Virus record (IMG/VR): IMGVR_UViG_3300006847_000005 | Location: 1-50,673 of that record | Source: a virus | Length of the DNA: 50,673 nucleotides | Direction: 5' to 3' (one strand) | In this document: piece by piece, positions 7,661 to 14,583 of the stretch | Position numbering within the stretch: position 1 is the first letter of the stretch | How the letters are laid out: the number at the start of each line of letters is the position of its first letter | The notes under the pieces: model-generated | Databases searched by the model: none | Told to the model about the DNA's origin: nothing | Seen by the model: the letters and a program-made list of their open reading frames with translations, nothing else | Translations under genes and position numbers: made by a program

Positions 7661-7689
7661 TTGCACATGCAGCCCTCGCCTGCTATTAT
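7661..7689 (+). promoter_or_regulatory. Sigma-A-type promoter, left arm
   Basis: TTGCAC (7661-7666), 17-nt spacer, TATTAT (7684-7689), in the largest gap of the left arm (7531-7703). It would initiate near 7696, almost at the ribosome site of the next gene, so the leader would be very short. A GC hairpin (CCCCAGGCGGGG) lies just upstream. Confidence 0.55.
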
Positions 7690-7703
7690 TAGACAGGAGG
7701 ATT

Positions 7704-7985
7704 ATGAATATTCTAGACGAGACAGAGACGGTACGACAGGCCGCATACGCCGTACTTGACGAAGCGTTTCCATATTACGACGCTGACGAAATCCGTGAGG
7801 TAATCGAGGACCTGGCCCAGGCCGGTGTCCTCAAGGACCCGGCGACGGAACACGAGAACCGAGTGCAGCTTCGAGCAGAGGCGGTACGAGAGGCAGCCGA
7901 GGCGCTGCCCGACGAGACGGCATATCCCAAGCAGTTCCTGCGGGACTACGCCGACATCATTGAGGGATACTACGAAGGAGGTTAA
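7704..7985 (+). CDS. Hypothetical acidic helical protein
   Basis: 93 residues, strongly acidic and Ala-rich (DEAFPYYDADEIREVIEDL), probably all-helical. AGGAGG lies three to four bases before the ATG. An in-frame ATG about 30 codons upstream would include an unlikely Cys/Gly-rich stretch and the promoter, so it was not chosen. Confidence 0.7.
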   Translation: MNILDETETVRQAAYAVLDEAFPYYDADEIREVIEDLAQAGVLKDPATEHENRVQLRAEAVREAAEALPDETAYPKQFLRDYADIIEGYYEGG

Positions 7986-8201
7986 ATGACCAAGTATAAG
8001 ACTACAGTCTATGCCCTTCCGAATATCCAGACCACGGGCAATGGGCTCATCGAATTCACCGACCCGGATGACGAAATGAATGTCATCATGGTACTGGATG
8101 TGGAGGAGGCGGAGATTCTGCTGATCGAACTGGACCCCCTGGTGGACACGGCGCGCGCCAATCGTCATGCCCTTATCCTCGAAAGGCGAAGGAATGCCTA
8201 G
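7986..8201 (+). CDS. Hypothetical 71-aa protein
   Basis: Acidic central part (DPDDEMNVIMVLDVEEAEILL), no recognised domain. AAGGAGG precedes the ATG, which directly follows the upstream stop. Confidence 0.65.
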   Translation: MTKYKTTVYALPNIQTTGNGLIEFTDPDDEMNVIMVLDVEEAEILLIELDPLVDTARANRHALILERRRNA

Positions 8202-8352
8202 CAAGCTAGTCCGTCTCCTGCGAGAGCGGAGCGAGGACGCGCAGACAGTGGCCAAGCAGTGGGAAAAGGGCAGCCGTGGCTGGGTGGCAGCCGATGCCCG
8301 AGCCGCTGCGTTCAGCGAGGCCGCAGCTATCGTACAGAGGGAGGGTAAATGA
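8194..8352 (+). CDS. Hypothetical helical protein
   Basis: 52 residues, charged and Ala-rich (VRLLRERSEDAQTVAKQWEKG). AAGGA lies immediately before the ATG, which overlaps the previous gene by eight bases; the stop overlaps the next start (ATGA). Confidence 0.6.
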   Translation: MPSKLVRLLRERSEDAQTVAKQWEKGSRGWVAADARAAAFSEAAAIVQREGK

Positions 8353-8438
8353 GTATTGGTAGTGGCATCGCCTTTGCCGCGTTCTGGCTGGCATTTGCAG
8401 CCGTGATCATGACCGATACGATTATGAGAGGATGCTAA
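8349..8438 (+). CDS. 29-aa membrane microprotein
   Basis: MSIGSGIAFAAFWLAFAAVI forms a single hydrophobic helix, followed by a short tail. It is linked by an ATGA overlap upstream and a TAATG overlap downstream, which supports a real coupled gene despite its size. Confidence 0.5.
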   Translation: MSIGSGIAFAAFWLAFAAVIMTDTIMRGC

Positions 8439-8614
8439 TGACCGAAACAACATGGCCGTGGGGCAATTTCCTAACCCCGACAACGATGGAGGAGTTTCGC
8501 AAAAAGTGGGAATGGATGGCAGACCACCATCCCGGCGTGACTGCCGGGACAATCAAGTCCATGCTCACCGAATTGAATGGAGTGGAAAGACGAAATGGCA
8601 CTCAAGCCCGGTAA
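8438..8614 (+). CDS. Hypothetical 58-aa protein
   Basis: Trp-rich N-terminus (TETTWPWGNFL) and a helical remainder. The ATG is in the TAATG overlap with the membrane microprotein. No family recognised. Confidence 0.6.
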   Translation: MTETTWPWGNFLTPTTMEEFRKKWEWMADHHPGVTAGTIKSMLTELNGVERRNGTQAR

Positions 8615-9032
8615 GAGGGCGGCTCGCCGAATCATGGACATTCTGGATGATGACCTTGATTCTCTATCGGTCGAAGGTCAGGAGGAATTGTTCTCGCTGG
8701 CAGGCCGCATTCTTGCAGAGGCATTCAACATCTACGAGGAACTAGCCAAGTTCACGGTAGTCGGTCAGTTGTACTACGAGGACGGCAGGTATTACGATCC
8801 TGACGATACAGCCGCCGATAAGGTGGCCCTCGGCAACTACCAGACGGCCAAGCAGGCCGAGTCCGCAGCCCACAGCTTGACCCTACAGGGCGGAACAGAG
8901 TTCCGTAGCTGGGTACTACCAGTCCACCATGCTAGCCCCGCAGCGTGGGCGTCAGCCCGCCGTGAGGCTATGCGAGAGAAGCTACGAAGGGAGGAGAGCC
9001 CATGGGAAAGCGAAGCACAGACGACCTCGTGA
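8595..9032 (+). CDS. Hypothetical protein
   Basis: 145 residues: a helical N-terminal half (RIMDILDDDLDSLSVEGQEE), then Tyr/Asp-rich YYEDGRYYDPDD and an Ala-rich region. The start at 8595 (GGAAAG six bases upstream) is preferred, but ATG 8577 is possible. Function unknown. Confidence 0.65.
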   Translation: MALKPGKRAARRIMDILDDDLDSLSVEGQEELFSLAGRILAEAFNIYEELAKFTVVGQLYYEDGRYYDPDDTAADKVALGNYQTAKQAESAAHSLTLQGGTEFRSWVLPVHHASPAAWASARREAMREKLRREESPWESEAQTTS

Positions 9033-9286
9033 TTGCGCCGCACGTCATTCAGCACGGAGCCCTGGTCGGACTCCGCAGTATCGACACGAGTGATCCAGAG
9101 GCGGCGTACCTGCACCTGTGGCAGATCACCGAGGTCTTGCTCGAACTACTGGACCCGAAGATTTCCAAGGAAGTCAAGCGAATCCGAGAGGAGGTCGAGG
9201 ATCGCGGTAGGCAGCACGGGAGATTGTCCACGCGCTGGGCGGAAATCAGGGAGCGGTTGATGACCTATCCGAGTCCTGACGCATAA
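9002..9286 (+). CDS. Hypothetical protein, last gene of the left arm
   Basis: 94 residues, largely helical, with a charged segment (SKEVKRIREEVEDRGRQ). GGGAGG precedes the ATG, which overlaps the previous gene by 31 bases. The stop is five bases before the bidirectional terminator. Confidence 0.7.
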   Translation: MGKRSTDDLVIAPHVIQHGALVGLRSIDTSDPEAAYLHLWQITEVLLELLDPKISKEVKRIREEVEDRGRQHGRLSTRWAEIRERLMTYPSPDA

Positions 9287-9290
9287 GAAA

Positions 9291-9315
9291 AGGGCCGGTC
9301 GTAATGACCGGCCCT
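9291..9315. terminator. Bidirectional intrinsic terminator
   Basis: A perfect 10-bp stem, AGGGCCGGTC/GACCGGCCCT, with a 5-nt loop. It is followed by a T-rich run on the plus strand (CTCTTGTGTTTCTT) and by TTTTCTT on the minus strand. It sits exactly between the convergent arms. Confidence 0.9.
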
Positions 9316-9333
9316 CTCTTGTGTTTCTTGGGT

Positions 9334-9981
9334 TTACTCTCCCGGAGCGGTTACCTCCTCGAACGCGGGAACCCCGTCGTCCGACTCTTCCAGCCCGCGA
9401 CAACTGGTACAGTAAGCACCATCCAGAGCATCCTCCTCTGAGTTGGTAATGCCGGTTGTCCAATCGTTGAAGTCAACGCTGGCACAGCCGGGGCCGTGGT
9501 GCCTATGCAGGCCGAAGTCCTGAACGATAGCCCAGCAGGCGAGGCGCTGAGACAGCGGGCTCGCGTTACTGTGGTACCAAATGGCGTTAGGACCACCGGA
9601 CTGCCGACCCATTTCTGCGTAAGGACACGAGTGAGTCTGTGCGTTACATCCTTCCTTGAAAACAAGGATGCACTTGCCAGGGTTACCCGTACAGTCTCGA
9701 ACCCAGATGTTAGGAGGCCAGCTAAGGCGAGTCTCTAGGTTGTCGGCAGCATCCCGGAAGTTAGCCTTGCTGCCGTCACTCCAACCACCCTCGAAGTCGA
9801 AGTTCACACTGTTGAAGTTCTTATAGCGTGGGTTACCAACGTGAGGGTCGTTGGTAACGTGCATCTGGATGGCCACCGGGCCGGTTGGGGCCGTACTCAC
9901 GGTGCTGGCCTGGCTGGCAACAGCACTCGGAGCCAGCAGAATTCCAAATGCGAATGTCAGAAAGAGAATAATCTTGCGCAT
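9334..9981 (-). CDS. Secreted Cys-rich protein, degenerate zincin-like
   Basis: 215 residues with a clear signal peptide (hydrophobic 4-17, cleavage near Ala22). The mature part has about nine cysteines. The segment LACWAIVQDFGLHRH lines up with the zinc helix of matrixin-like peptidases (CxE-GH..GL-H), but the HExxH residues are missing, so a protease function is unlikely or lost. It is the last gene of the leftward middle operon, following another secreted protein. An exported or surface role is inferred. Confidence 0.6.
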   Translation of the reverse strand: MRKIILFLTFAFGILLAPSAVASQASTVSTAPTGPVAIQMHVTNDPHVGNPRYKNFNSVNFDFEGGWSDGSKANFRDAADNLETRLSWPPNIWVRDCTGNPGKCILVFKEGCNAQTHSCPYAEMGRQSGGPNAIWYHSNASPLSQRLACWAIVQDFGLHRHHGPGCASVDFNDWTTGITNSEEDALDGAYCTSCRGLEESDDGVPAFEEVTAPGE

Positions 9982-9987
9982 GAATAC

Positions 9988-10242
9988 CTACCTAACGTGA
10001 GGAGCGACCCCAACGTTACCGTTAGGGTTGGCGATAATAACGTAACGAGCGTGGCTGAAATTGGCACAGGCATTCTCAGAGACGGTCATCCGCTTGTCGC
10101 TGAGCAGCCGGTCAATCTTCTTGCCTACATAGAACGACGGTGCCTGAGTCCAACTACCAAAGCAGTCGGTCTCCGCCGACGTGGGTCCAGCAACGGGAAT
10201 GGCCAGAAGCAGGAGGCCGACAGCGCTCAGCCTGCGGAACAT
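9988..10242 (-). CDS. Small secreted protein
   Basis: 84 residues with a signal peptide (RRLSAVGLLLLAIPVAGPTSA), leaving a mature domain of about 60 residues with two cysteines that could form one disulphide. It is paired with the next secreted protein. No family recognised. Confidence 0.7.
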   Translation of the reverse strand: MFRRLSAVGLLLLAIPVAGPTSAETDCFGSWTQAPSFYVGKKIDRLLSDKRMTVSENACANFSHARYVIIANPNGNVGVAPHVR

Positions 10243-10448
10243 CAGACCCCATCCCCCGGCGTGGAGACGAAGTTCTGCTTCGGCTTCGCCTTGGCCTTTC
10301 CCGCCCTGACGCCTTCGGCGTACGCGGCGTCGACCCGCTCGGTCACCAGCGGGTCCAGCTCGCCAGCGATGGCGACAGCAGTCGCCTCCGAGAACGGGTG
10401 GGCCAGACGCATGTCCGCCAGAATGGCGAGCAACTCATCTCGTGTCAT
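10242..10448 (-). CDS. Small helical protein, PFS-TA motif
   Basis: 68 residues. Its segment DELLAILADMRLAHPFSEATAVAIAGEL resembles DDLEELRKTQPFSSDTAAAIAESV in the product at 16629-16817, so the two are probably paralogues. The C-terminus is basic (AGKAKAKPKQN). Function unknown. Confidence 0.65.
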   Translation of the reverse strand: MTRDELLAILADMRLAHPFSEATAVAIAGELDPLVTERVDAAYAEGVRAGKAKAKPKQNFVSTPGDGV

Positions 10449-10495
10449 GTCACGTCCTCCCCAGCCCCTGCCACATACTTGATCTTCTTCATCTA

Positions 10496-10741
10496 TTACC
10501 CTTCTTTGTCTACTGAGTTACTTGTGTCGGCAGAATTTTCCACCTTGCCGTGCCTTGCCAGCAGGCCGAGGTGTGTCATCTGTGTCTCGAAGAGCGCCGT
10601 AGCGCCGAGCATGAGCAGTTCCCGCATCTGTAGTACAGCGGCTCGCTCAACGTCATTCAGCGGGTCGTTGCACGAGAGCATGAACTTCAACTCATTGACC
10701 ACACCCTCTACCTCATCAAAGTAGGCAGTCGTCTCCATCAT
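10496..10741 (-). CDS. Hypothetical helical protein
   Basis: 81 residues, helical, with no recognised motif. GGAGG precedes the tandem ATGs; the ATG overlaps the upstream stop (ATGA). About 50 bases follow before the next gene, containing only a 15-codon ORF. Confidence 0.65.
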   Translation of the reverse strand: MMETTAYFDEVEGVVNELKFMLSCNDPLNDVERAAVLQMRELLMLGATALFETQMTHLGLLARHGKVENSADTSNSVDKEG

Positions 10742-11031
10742 TCCGCCTCCGACTGGTACGGACATCCGTAATAGCCTCCGTCCTTTAAGTTGTAACGCAT
10801 ATAGTCATGTGCATTGTAGTCATCGACATCCCATTCAGCCCGAACGTAGATGAGTTCACGGTCCTCGTCCTCGGGGACCGAATCGGGAATGATGATACGC
10901 TTGGGCAGGGCAGTCATGCGAAAGTACCAGCGTCCGTCCCAACGCCCGCCGAATAGCTGGACGTTGAACTCATTAGTCCTTTCGGCCACTGCTGTAGGCG
11001 GTGGGCTATTGAACCAACTGAATTCACTCAC
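10738..11031 (-). CDS. Hypothetical protein
   Basis: 97 residues with several aromatic beta-like segments (FGGRWDGRWYFRM, ELIYVRAEWDVDD). The GTG start is coupled to the preceding membrane protein by a GTGA overlap; a longer reading from 11097 would overlap that gene and look less like protein. Function unknown. Confidence 0.65.
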   Translation of the reverse strand: MSEFSWFNSPPPTAVAERTNEFNVQLFGGRWDGRWYFRMTALPKRIIIPDSVPEDEDRELIYVRAEWDVDDYNAHDYMRYNLKDGGYYGCPYQSEAE

Positions 11032-11168
11032 AGTACGAAACTCGCAATCACTAGACAAACTCCGATGAGTAGCAGGAATAGCCGCGCCACCTTCCATAGC
11101 TCATGCCATTCGTCATAAGCTGCGACCCCCGGAAATAGCGTGTGAAACCAGCGCGGCCACCTGACCAT
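11028..11168 (-). CDS. Small membrane protein, holin candidate
   Basis: 46 residues with an aromatic, amphipathic N-terminal half and a C-terminal membrane helix (about 29-46). Its ATG overlaps the stop of the lysozyme-like endolysin (TAATG), so the two are co-translated. Position next to the endolysin suggests a lysis role, though a single TM helix is not diagnostic. Confidence 0.5.
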   Translation of the reverse strand: MVRWPRWFHTLFPGVAAYDEWHELWKVARLFLLLIGVCLVIASFVL

Positions 11169-11737
11169 TAGCTACCGAGCCTCTGCTTCCATGCATCGAC
11201 CTTGGCCATAACCTCGGCACCGTACTCGGGCGAACCGTTGTAATCGGTGAAGATTTCCAGCCAGGTCATACCCGTGGCCTTCTGCCTCTTGAATACCTCG
11301 AAGGTGGTCAGAAGGGCGGGCAATACCTGATCAGCCCCGCCGAACGTATCGACTGCATCCTGCCACCACTGGCTGGTATGCTGTACGATGTCAGCGCCCT
11401 GGAATTCATGCATCCGATCCCGCTCCCGCTTGTAGGCCAGCCAGTTATCAGCCGACACGGCGGGAGCGTGGCCAAAGAACAAGTGCTCAGGTCCTCCATC
11501 ATGGCCCCAGGTGTTGGCACCGTTGGTCTCCTGCTCTACGACCGCGAGCGCATGTGTATACGGGATACTCGTCCAGTATGCAGCCCACCACACGAGGTCG
11601 GGATTCTTGATGCCCGCAGTGAGGGCAATATTGATCTTACGAATGGCGATATCGCCGGGCGATAGTATATCAGCCGCCACTGCATTCTTCTGTAGGAATC
11701 TGGACTTCAACTTCGGTGGGTTACTCCGACCTGGCAT
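11168..11737 (-). CDS. Lysozyme-like endolysin
   Basis: 189 residues. The core AVVEQETNGANT-WGHDGG matches the catalytic Glu region of actinophage lysozyme/transglycosylase-like lysins (E..(S/T)xGxN..GHD), which cleave the peptidoglycan glycan chain. The later alternating helices fit that fold. The family usually continues with QGVGPxQLT; here the equivalent is QGADIVQHT. There is no signal peptide, so release would need a holin, and a small TM protein follows directly. AAGGAG favours the ATG at 11737; ATG 11746 is the alternative. Confidence 0.65.
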   Translation of the reverse strand: MPGRSNPPKLKSRFLQKNAVAADILSPGDIAIRKINIALTAGIKNPDLVWWAAYWTSIPYTHALAVVEQETNGANTWGHDGGPEHLFFGHAPAVSADNWLAYKRERDRMHEFQGADIVQHTSQWWQDAVDTFGGADQVLPALLTTFEVFKRQKATGMTWLEIFTDYNGSPEYGAEVMAKVDAWKQRLGS

Positions 11738-11843
11738 AACAAACATCTCCTTCGCAACAACTATTGTGAAACTTACACTTTGGGCATAGCCAATTACTTG
11801 CTGACCCGTCGAATATATTTCCGCAGTTGATACATTCGATCAT
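11721..11843 (-). CDS. Zinc-ribbon microprotein
   Basis: 40 residues starting MIECINCGNIF, with two CxxC knuckles (C4/C7 and C20/C23) and a further cysteine-rich tail. AGGAG lies eight bases before the ATG. It overlaps the endolysin start and the preceding ORF, an extreme but typical phage packing. Probably zinc-binding. Confidence 0.55.
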   Translation of the reverse strand: MIECINCGNIFDGSASNWLCPKCKFHNSCCEGDVCYARSE

Positions 11844-11934
11844 ATCGCGTTCTCCTGATTATGATTTCCATTCCGCCGTAATACATGCCGGTTTTTCTAT
11901 CAATGCCTGCCCAAGGGCGTGCTATTTCTACCAT
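11794..11934 (-). CDS. Hypothetical basic 46-aa protein
   Basis: Begins MVEIARPWAGID and ends in a basic helix (RRTRYDRMYQLRKYIRRVSK). The ATG overlaps the stop of the sigma-like gene. It overlaps the zinc-ribbon ORF by 50 bases in another frame, so one of the two may be spurious. Confidence 0.45.
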   Translation of the reverse strand: MVEIARPWAGIDRKTGMYYGGMEIIIRRTRYDRMYQLRKYIRRVSK

Positions 11935-12344
11935 CCGTAACCCTCCGATCCGGACCACCACTTGCCAGGCCGCTTGCGGTATGGCACCTTAAGGAAGCGA
12001 GCAAGCTTCCGCATGGCCACGTTGTGCCTCTTCTGGACTGCGTTATAAGTGACATTAAGGTCCTCGGCGCACATCCTCAAGTCCATCGGTTCCCCCGTAT
12101 AGAACCCGTAGTGGCGATGGATAACCGCTAGCTCCCTCGGTGTCAGGATGAGCATAGCACGGTGGATGAGGGCATGTCGCTCCACCATGATACGGCGTAG
12201 CTCCTGCTCGTCCATCGGCTCTTCATTCAGATTCAGTGCAGCGATCCGCTCGTCCCACACCATGCGGGGTGGGGCAGCCGGAAACTTATGATCTGACGCA
12301 ATAGCGATAGCCGTGGATGTGTCGTGTCGTCTACGCTGAGGCAT
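11928..12344 (-). CDS. Sigma-region-4-like transcription factor
   Basis: 138 residues. Positions 66-118 (ILTPRELAVIHRHYGF...LNVTYNAVQKRHNVAM) follow the region-4 pattern of sigma-70 factors: 'LTPRE..VI..HYG', then a helix-turn-helix that would read the -35 element. No region 2 is present, so it is not a complete sigma factor. It may bind the host polymerase's beta flap or act as a DNA-binding activator. TAATG overlap with the exonuclease gene couples it to DNA metabolism. Confidence 0.6.
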   Translation of the reverse strand: MPQRRRHDTSTAIAIASDHKFPAAPPRMVWDERIAALNLNEEPMDEQELRRIMVERHALIHRAMLILTPRELAVIHRHYGFYTGEPMDLRMCAEDLNVTYNAVQKRHNVAMRKLARFLKVPYRKRPGKWWSGSEGYGW

Positions 12345-13099
12345 TAGATACTCCTAAGGTCGGTCTTTACTTCCCTCGCCCCCGTGGTTGACCAACCGCC
12401 GCATTCATTACACTGATAGCGGCGAGTACGACCAGTATTTGTATCCCGATAGCCACGCCACTGAATATCGGAGCTAGCGCAGTGGGAACAAACAGCACCA
12501 TCGACGCTGTAAACGCCAAGGTTGGGATGATTTGGAGCCCAACCACGTAGAGCAAGATAAACCTTCTCGGCGGCGATGACATCACCCTTGTTGTAAACCG
12601 TGACCGCCTGCTGTGCCTTGGCATCACCGGCAAGAGCCTCCGCAACCTGTTCTGCATCGTACTCTCCCGTCTTTCCGGGGATACTGAGTCGTTCACACAG
12701 CGAGTCGAGGGTCATGGACTCGAACCCGAACCTACGCCGAGCGACCTTATAGGTATCGACGCTACGCCAGGGAGAGGGCGGGTCCATGCCCGCCTCCAAC
12801 CACTCCCCGGCCAGCGCCTTAGTGTCAAACAAATCGATGTTATGGCCGACTACGATGTCGGCCTGATCATAGACATTCCAAGTCTGTTCCAGCAGGTCCT
12901 CTCGGTCATTCCATTCAGCGGCGAAATGGATGGGTGTCTCACCCAGCCAGCGCCACGCCATGCAGATCATGCGTGGCCATTCCTCTACGTACTTAGCTGG
13001 AATGCGGCGATTCTTCCATCCACTGAGGGACCAGAAGGGGATGCGGACCCACCCCATTGCCCTCTCAATGTCGAGAGTTACGATTCGTGGGTCCGACAT
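12344..13099 (-). CDS. DEDDy 3'-5' exonuclease with C-terminal zinc ribbon
   Basis: 251 residues, RNase H-like fold. Exo I: TLDIE (D10, E12); Exo II: GHNIDLFD (around D89/D92); Exo III: YNKGD (Y169, D173), the DEDDy signature of polymerase proofreading domains. No polymerase domain follows. Instead, residues 204-233 form a CxxC...CxxC zinc ribbon that could bind DNA or a partner. As no phage polymerase is visible, it may work beside the host replicase or in recombination and nucleotide salvage. Confidence 0.8.
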   Translation of the reverse strand: MSDPRIVTLDIERAMGWVRIPFWSLSGWKNRRIPAKYVEEWPRMICMAWRWLGETPIHFAAEWNDREDLLEQTWNVYDQADIVVGHNIDLFDTKALAGEWLEAGMDPPSPWRSVDTYKVARRRFGFESMTLDSLCERLSIPGKTGEYDAEQVAEALAGDAKAQQAVTVYNKGDVIAAEKVYLALRGWAPNHPNLGVYSVDGAVCSHCASSDIQWRGYRDTNTGRTRRYQCNECGGWSTTGAREVKTDLRSI

Positions 13100-13223
13100 C
13101 CCGTGTCTCCAATCGGTAGTCTACTGTGATCTGCTGATTCGCATGATCAATCTGCACCACCTTCAAACCGAGGTCCTGTAGCCTCCTCACGATTCTTGAT
13201 GTTACCTCATAGTCCGTGGGCAT
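13065..13223 (-). CDS. Hypothetical 52-aa protein
   Basis: Starts MPTDYEVTSRIVRRLQDLGL, with mixed helix and strand. It begins two bases after the primase stop and overlaps the exonuclease start by 35 bases. GGAG lies close to the ATG. No family recognised. Confidence 0.5.
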   Translation of the reverse strand: MPTDYEVTSRIVRRLQDLGLKVVQIDHANQQITVDYRLETRDVGPTNRNSRH

Positions 13224-13224
13224 A

Positions 13225-13896
13225 TCACTCCGACTCTCCTAGAATTGTCTTAATTAGTTCCTTTTCACCATGCTCGACATAGTAGGAGTTAATATCATGC
13301 CCGTCCGGCATTACGATTCCAACGGCGTGATTTCCAATCTTACGCGATACAACCTTGGAGAATTCTCTTCCAGCGGGGTCTCCATCACCAATGACAAAGA
13401 CTCGTTCGTAGTCCTCAAAAAGACGAGACCAGTGGGACTTCCATTTCGTAGCTCCCGCAATGCCGACACTAGGGAGGACGAGGGTATCAGCAATTGCTCC
13501 GTCCAGTTCACCTTCGCAGACTCCAATAGCAAAACTTCTCTCATGGAATGCTCCGACATTATAGACGTGATCCTCTCCGACCTGTAGGTATTTCTTGTGT
13601 CGCCACTGCACGGGGACTTCGGCTTCCTTCTCCCGCTCTGCAATCTCGGCACAGTCATGGTCCTCAATGCATCGGAATCGGATATCGACCACACCGGCAG
13701 GGGTGATATAAGGGATTGATAGTCGGCCATCGAATCGCCTATGCGCGGGCGGCGGTTCCGTTACGACGCCAAGGTGGTACGAAGCTGCGATGTCCTGCAA
13801 CCCTCGCGCTTGCAGCACCCCATCCGCCAAGTGAAGATGTGTCTCGTACCTCTCCGACTGCATCCCCAACCAGTTCCGTTGCTCGACTGACAGCAT
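13225..13896 (-). CDS. DnaG-like primase, Toprim part (split gene)
   Basis: 223 residues holding the catalytic Toprim domain: VCEGELDG (E128, D132) and VIGDGDPAG (D171, D173) for metal binding and primer synthesis. The zinc-finger part of the enzyme is the upstream ORF in another frame, overlapping by 158 bases. The first ~18 residues are a poor match to primases, while residues from ERYETHLHLADGV onward fit, so the functional protein may arise by a +1 shift from the upstream frame. Primases split over two ORFs are known in some actinophages. Confidence 0.75.
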   Translation of the reverse strand: MLSVEQRNWLGMQSERYETHLHLADGVLQARGLQDIAASYHLGVVTEPPPAHRRFDGRLSIPYITPAGVVDIRFRCIEDHDCAEIAEREKEAEVPVQWRHKKYLQVGEDHVYNVGAFHERSFAIGVCEGELDGAIADTLVLPSVGIAGATKWKSHWSRLFEDYERVFVIGDGDPAGREFSKVVSRKIGNHAVGIVMPDGHDINSYYVEHGEKELIKTILGESE

Positions 13897-14119
13897 CGTG
13901 ATATCCTAGTCCTTCCCGTTCCATAACCAACTGAATAGGTCCGCCACCCTTCCCGCAGGAGAAGCAGTGCCAGTCGTTCTCACTCAGCCTGACGGAACAG
14001 GATGGGTCCCGGTCGGGATGGACCGGACAACTCACCTGCTGGTTCTCCTCGTACTCGGGATTGAATTCCACTCCGTACTCTTCTAGCAGTGGCCTCAGCG
14101 GTAGATTCAAGTGACGCAT
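13739..14119 (-). CDS. DnaG-like primase, zinc-finger part (split gene)
   Basis: 126 residues; the first ~85 form the CHC2 zinc domain (C31, H34, C52, C55) that recognises template DNA, ending in the usual 'GYHDAVSRATELVG' helix. The remaining ~40 residues (GGWGAASARVAGHRSF) look like out-of-frame translation. GGAGG precedes the ATG. Together with the Toprim ORF it gives one full primase if the ribosome shifts +1; otherwise it is a two-subunit enzyme. Confidence 0.75.
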   Translation of the reverse strand: MRHLNLPLRPLLEEYGVEFNPEYEENQQVSCPVHPDRDPSCSVRLSENDWHCFSCGKGGGPIQLVMEREGLGYHDAVSRATELVGDAVGEVRDTSSLGGWGAASARVAGHRSFVPPWRRNGTAARA

Positions 14120-14243
14120 GGGGCCTCCAATCCGTACAGGTGCAGATATGTTCTGCACGGGGGTTACCGTGAAAGAAATGCGGCGCACCCCCAACGTGGT
14201 CGCCGCTTGGGTAGATAGGCCAGTCGTTAGTAGGAGCCAACAC
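13980..14243 (-). CDS. Possible small ORF upstream of the primase
   Basis: Begins at a GTG as MLAPTNDWPIYPSGDHVGG, then PRAEHICTCTDWRPHAS. The first ~45 codons read like protein and fill the gap between two genes, but the rest overlaps the primase zinc domain. It has no good ribosome site. Kept as doubtful. Confidence 0.3.
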   Translation of the reverse strand: MLAPTNDWPIYPSGDHVGGAPHFFHGNPRAEHICTCTDWRPHASLESTAEATARRVRSGIQSRVRGEPAGELSGPSRPGPILFRQAE

Positions 14244-14583
14244 CGGTCGCCCCGTCCCTGCACATATCACAGAGTGTGCGATACCAGCCGCCGCCCTTGC
14301 CCTTCGGGAGGCGCGCGCCCTCTAGTGCCAGGGCACCACAGTTCTCGCAAAGCTTGGCGCAGCGGGACTCGGCAAGCTGAATGGACTGCTCGATGCGCTC
14401 AACCTCGTCATGATCCAGCCCGTAGTGATTGATGTAAACACGCAGGCCACCAAACTTTTCCTTGACCTGGATAACCTCGTAGTGTGGGTAGATGGCGCTG
14501 ATTTCCATGTGTAGTTCATCCAGCACACGCTCCCAGCCCCGGCCTACATTCATCTTCTGGTCAGGAATCTGCTGCTTCTGCAT
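14227..14583 (-). CDS. Hypothetical zinc-binding protein
   Basis: 118 residues. The N-terminal part contains VKEKFGGLRVYINH, a pattern common in small phage proteins. The C-terminal part has CENCG...CDMC, two CxxC knuckles likely to bind zinc. The ATG lies within the end of the resolvase-like gene. Function unknown. Confidence 0.7.
   Translation of the reverse strand: MQKQQIPDQKMNVGRGWERVLDELHMEISAIYPHYEVIQVKEKFGGLRVYINHYGLDHDEVERIEQSIQLAESRCAKLCENCGALALEGARLPKGKGGGWYRTLCDMCRDGATGVGSY

Noticed and set aside
7531-7703. In-frame upstream extension of the gene at 7704
   Set aside because: It would translate a Cys/Gly-rich stretch and the promoter; the ribosome site is next to the later ATG.
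10445-10492. 15-codon ORF before the 68-aa gene
   Set aside because: It has an ATGA overlap with the next start but is too short to support as a gene without expression data.
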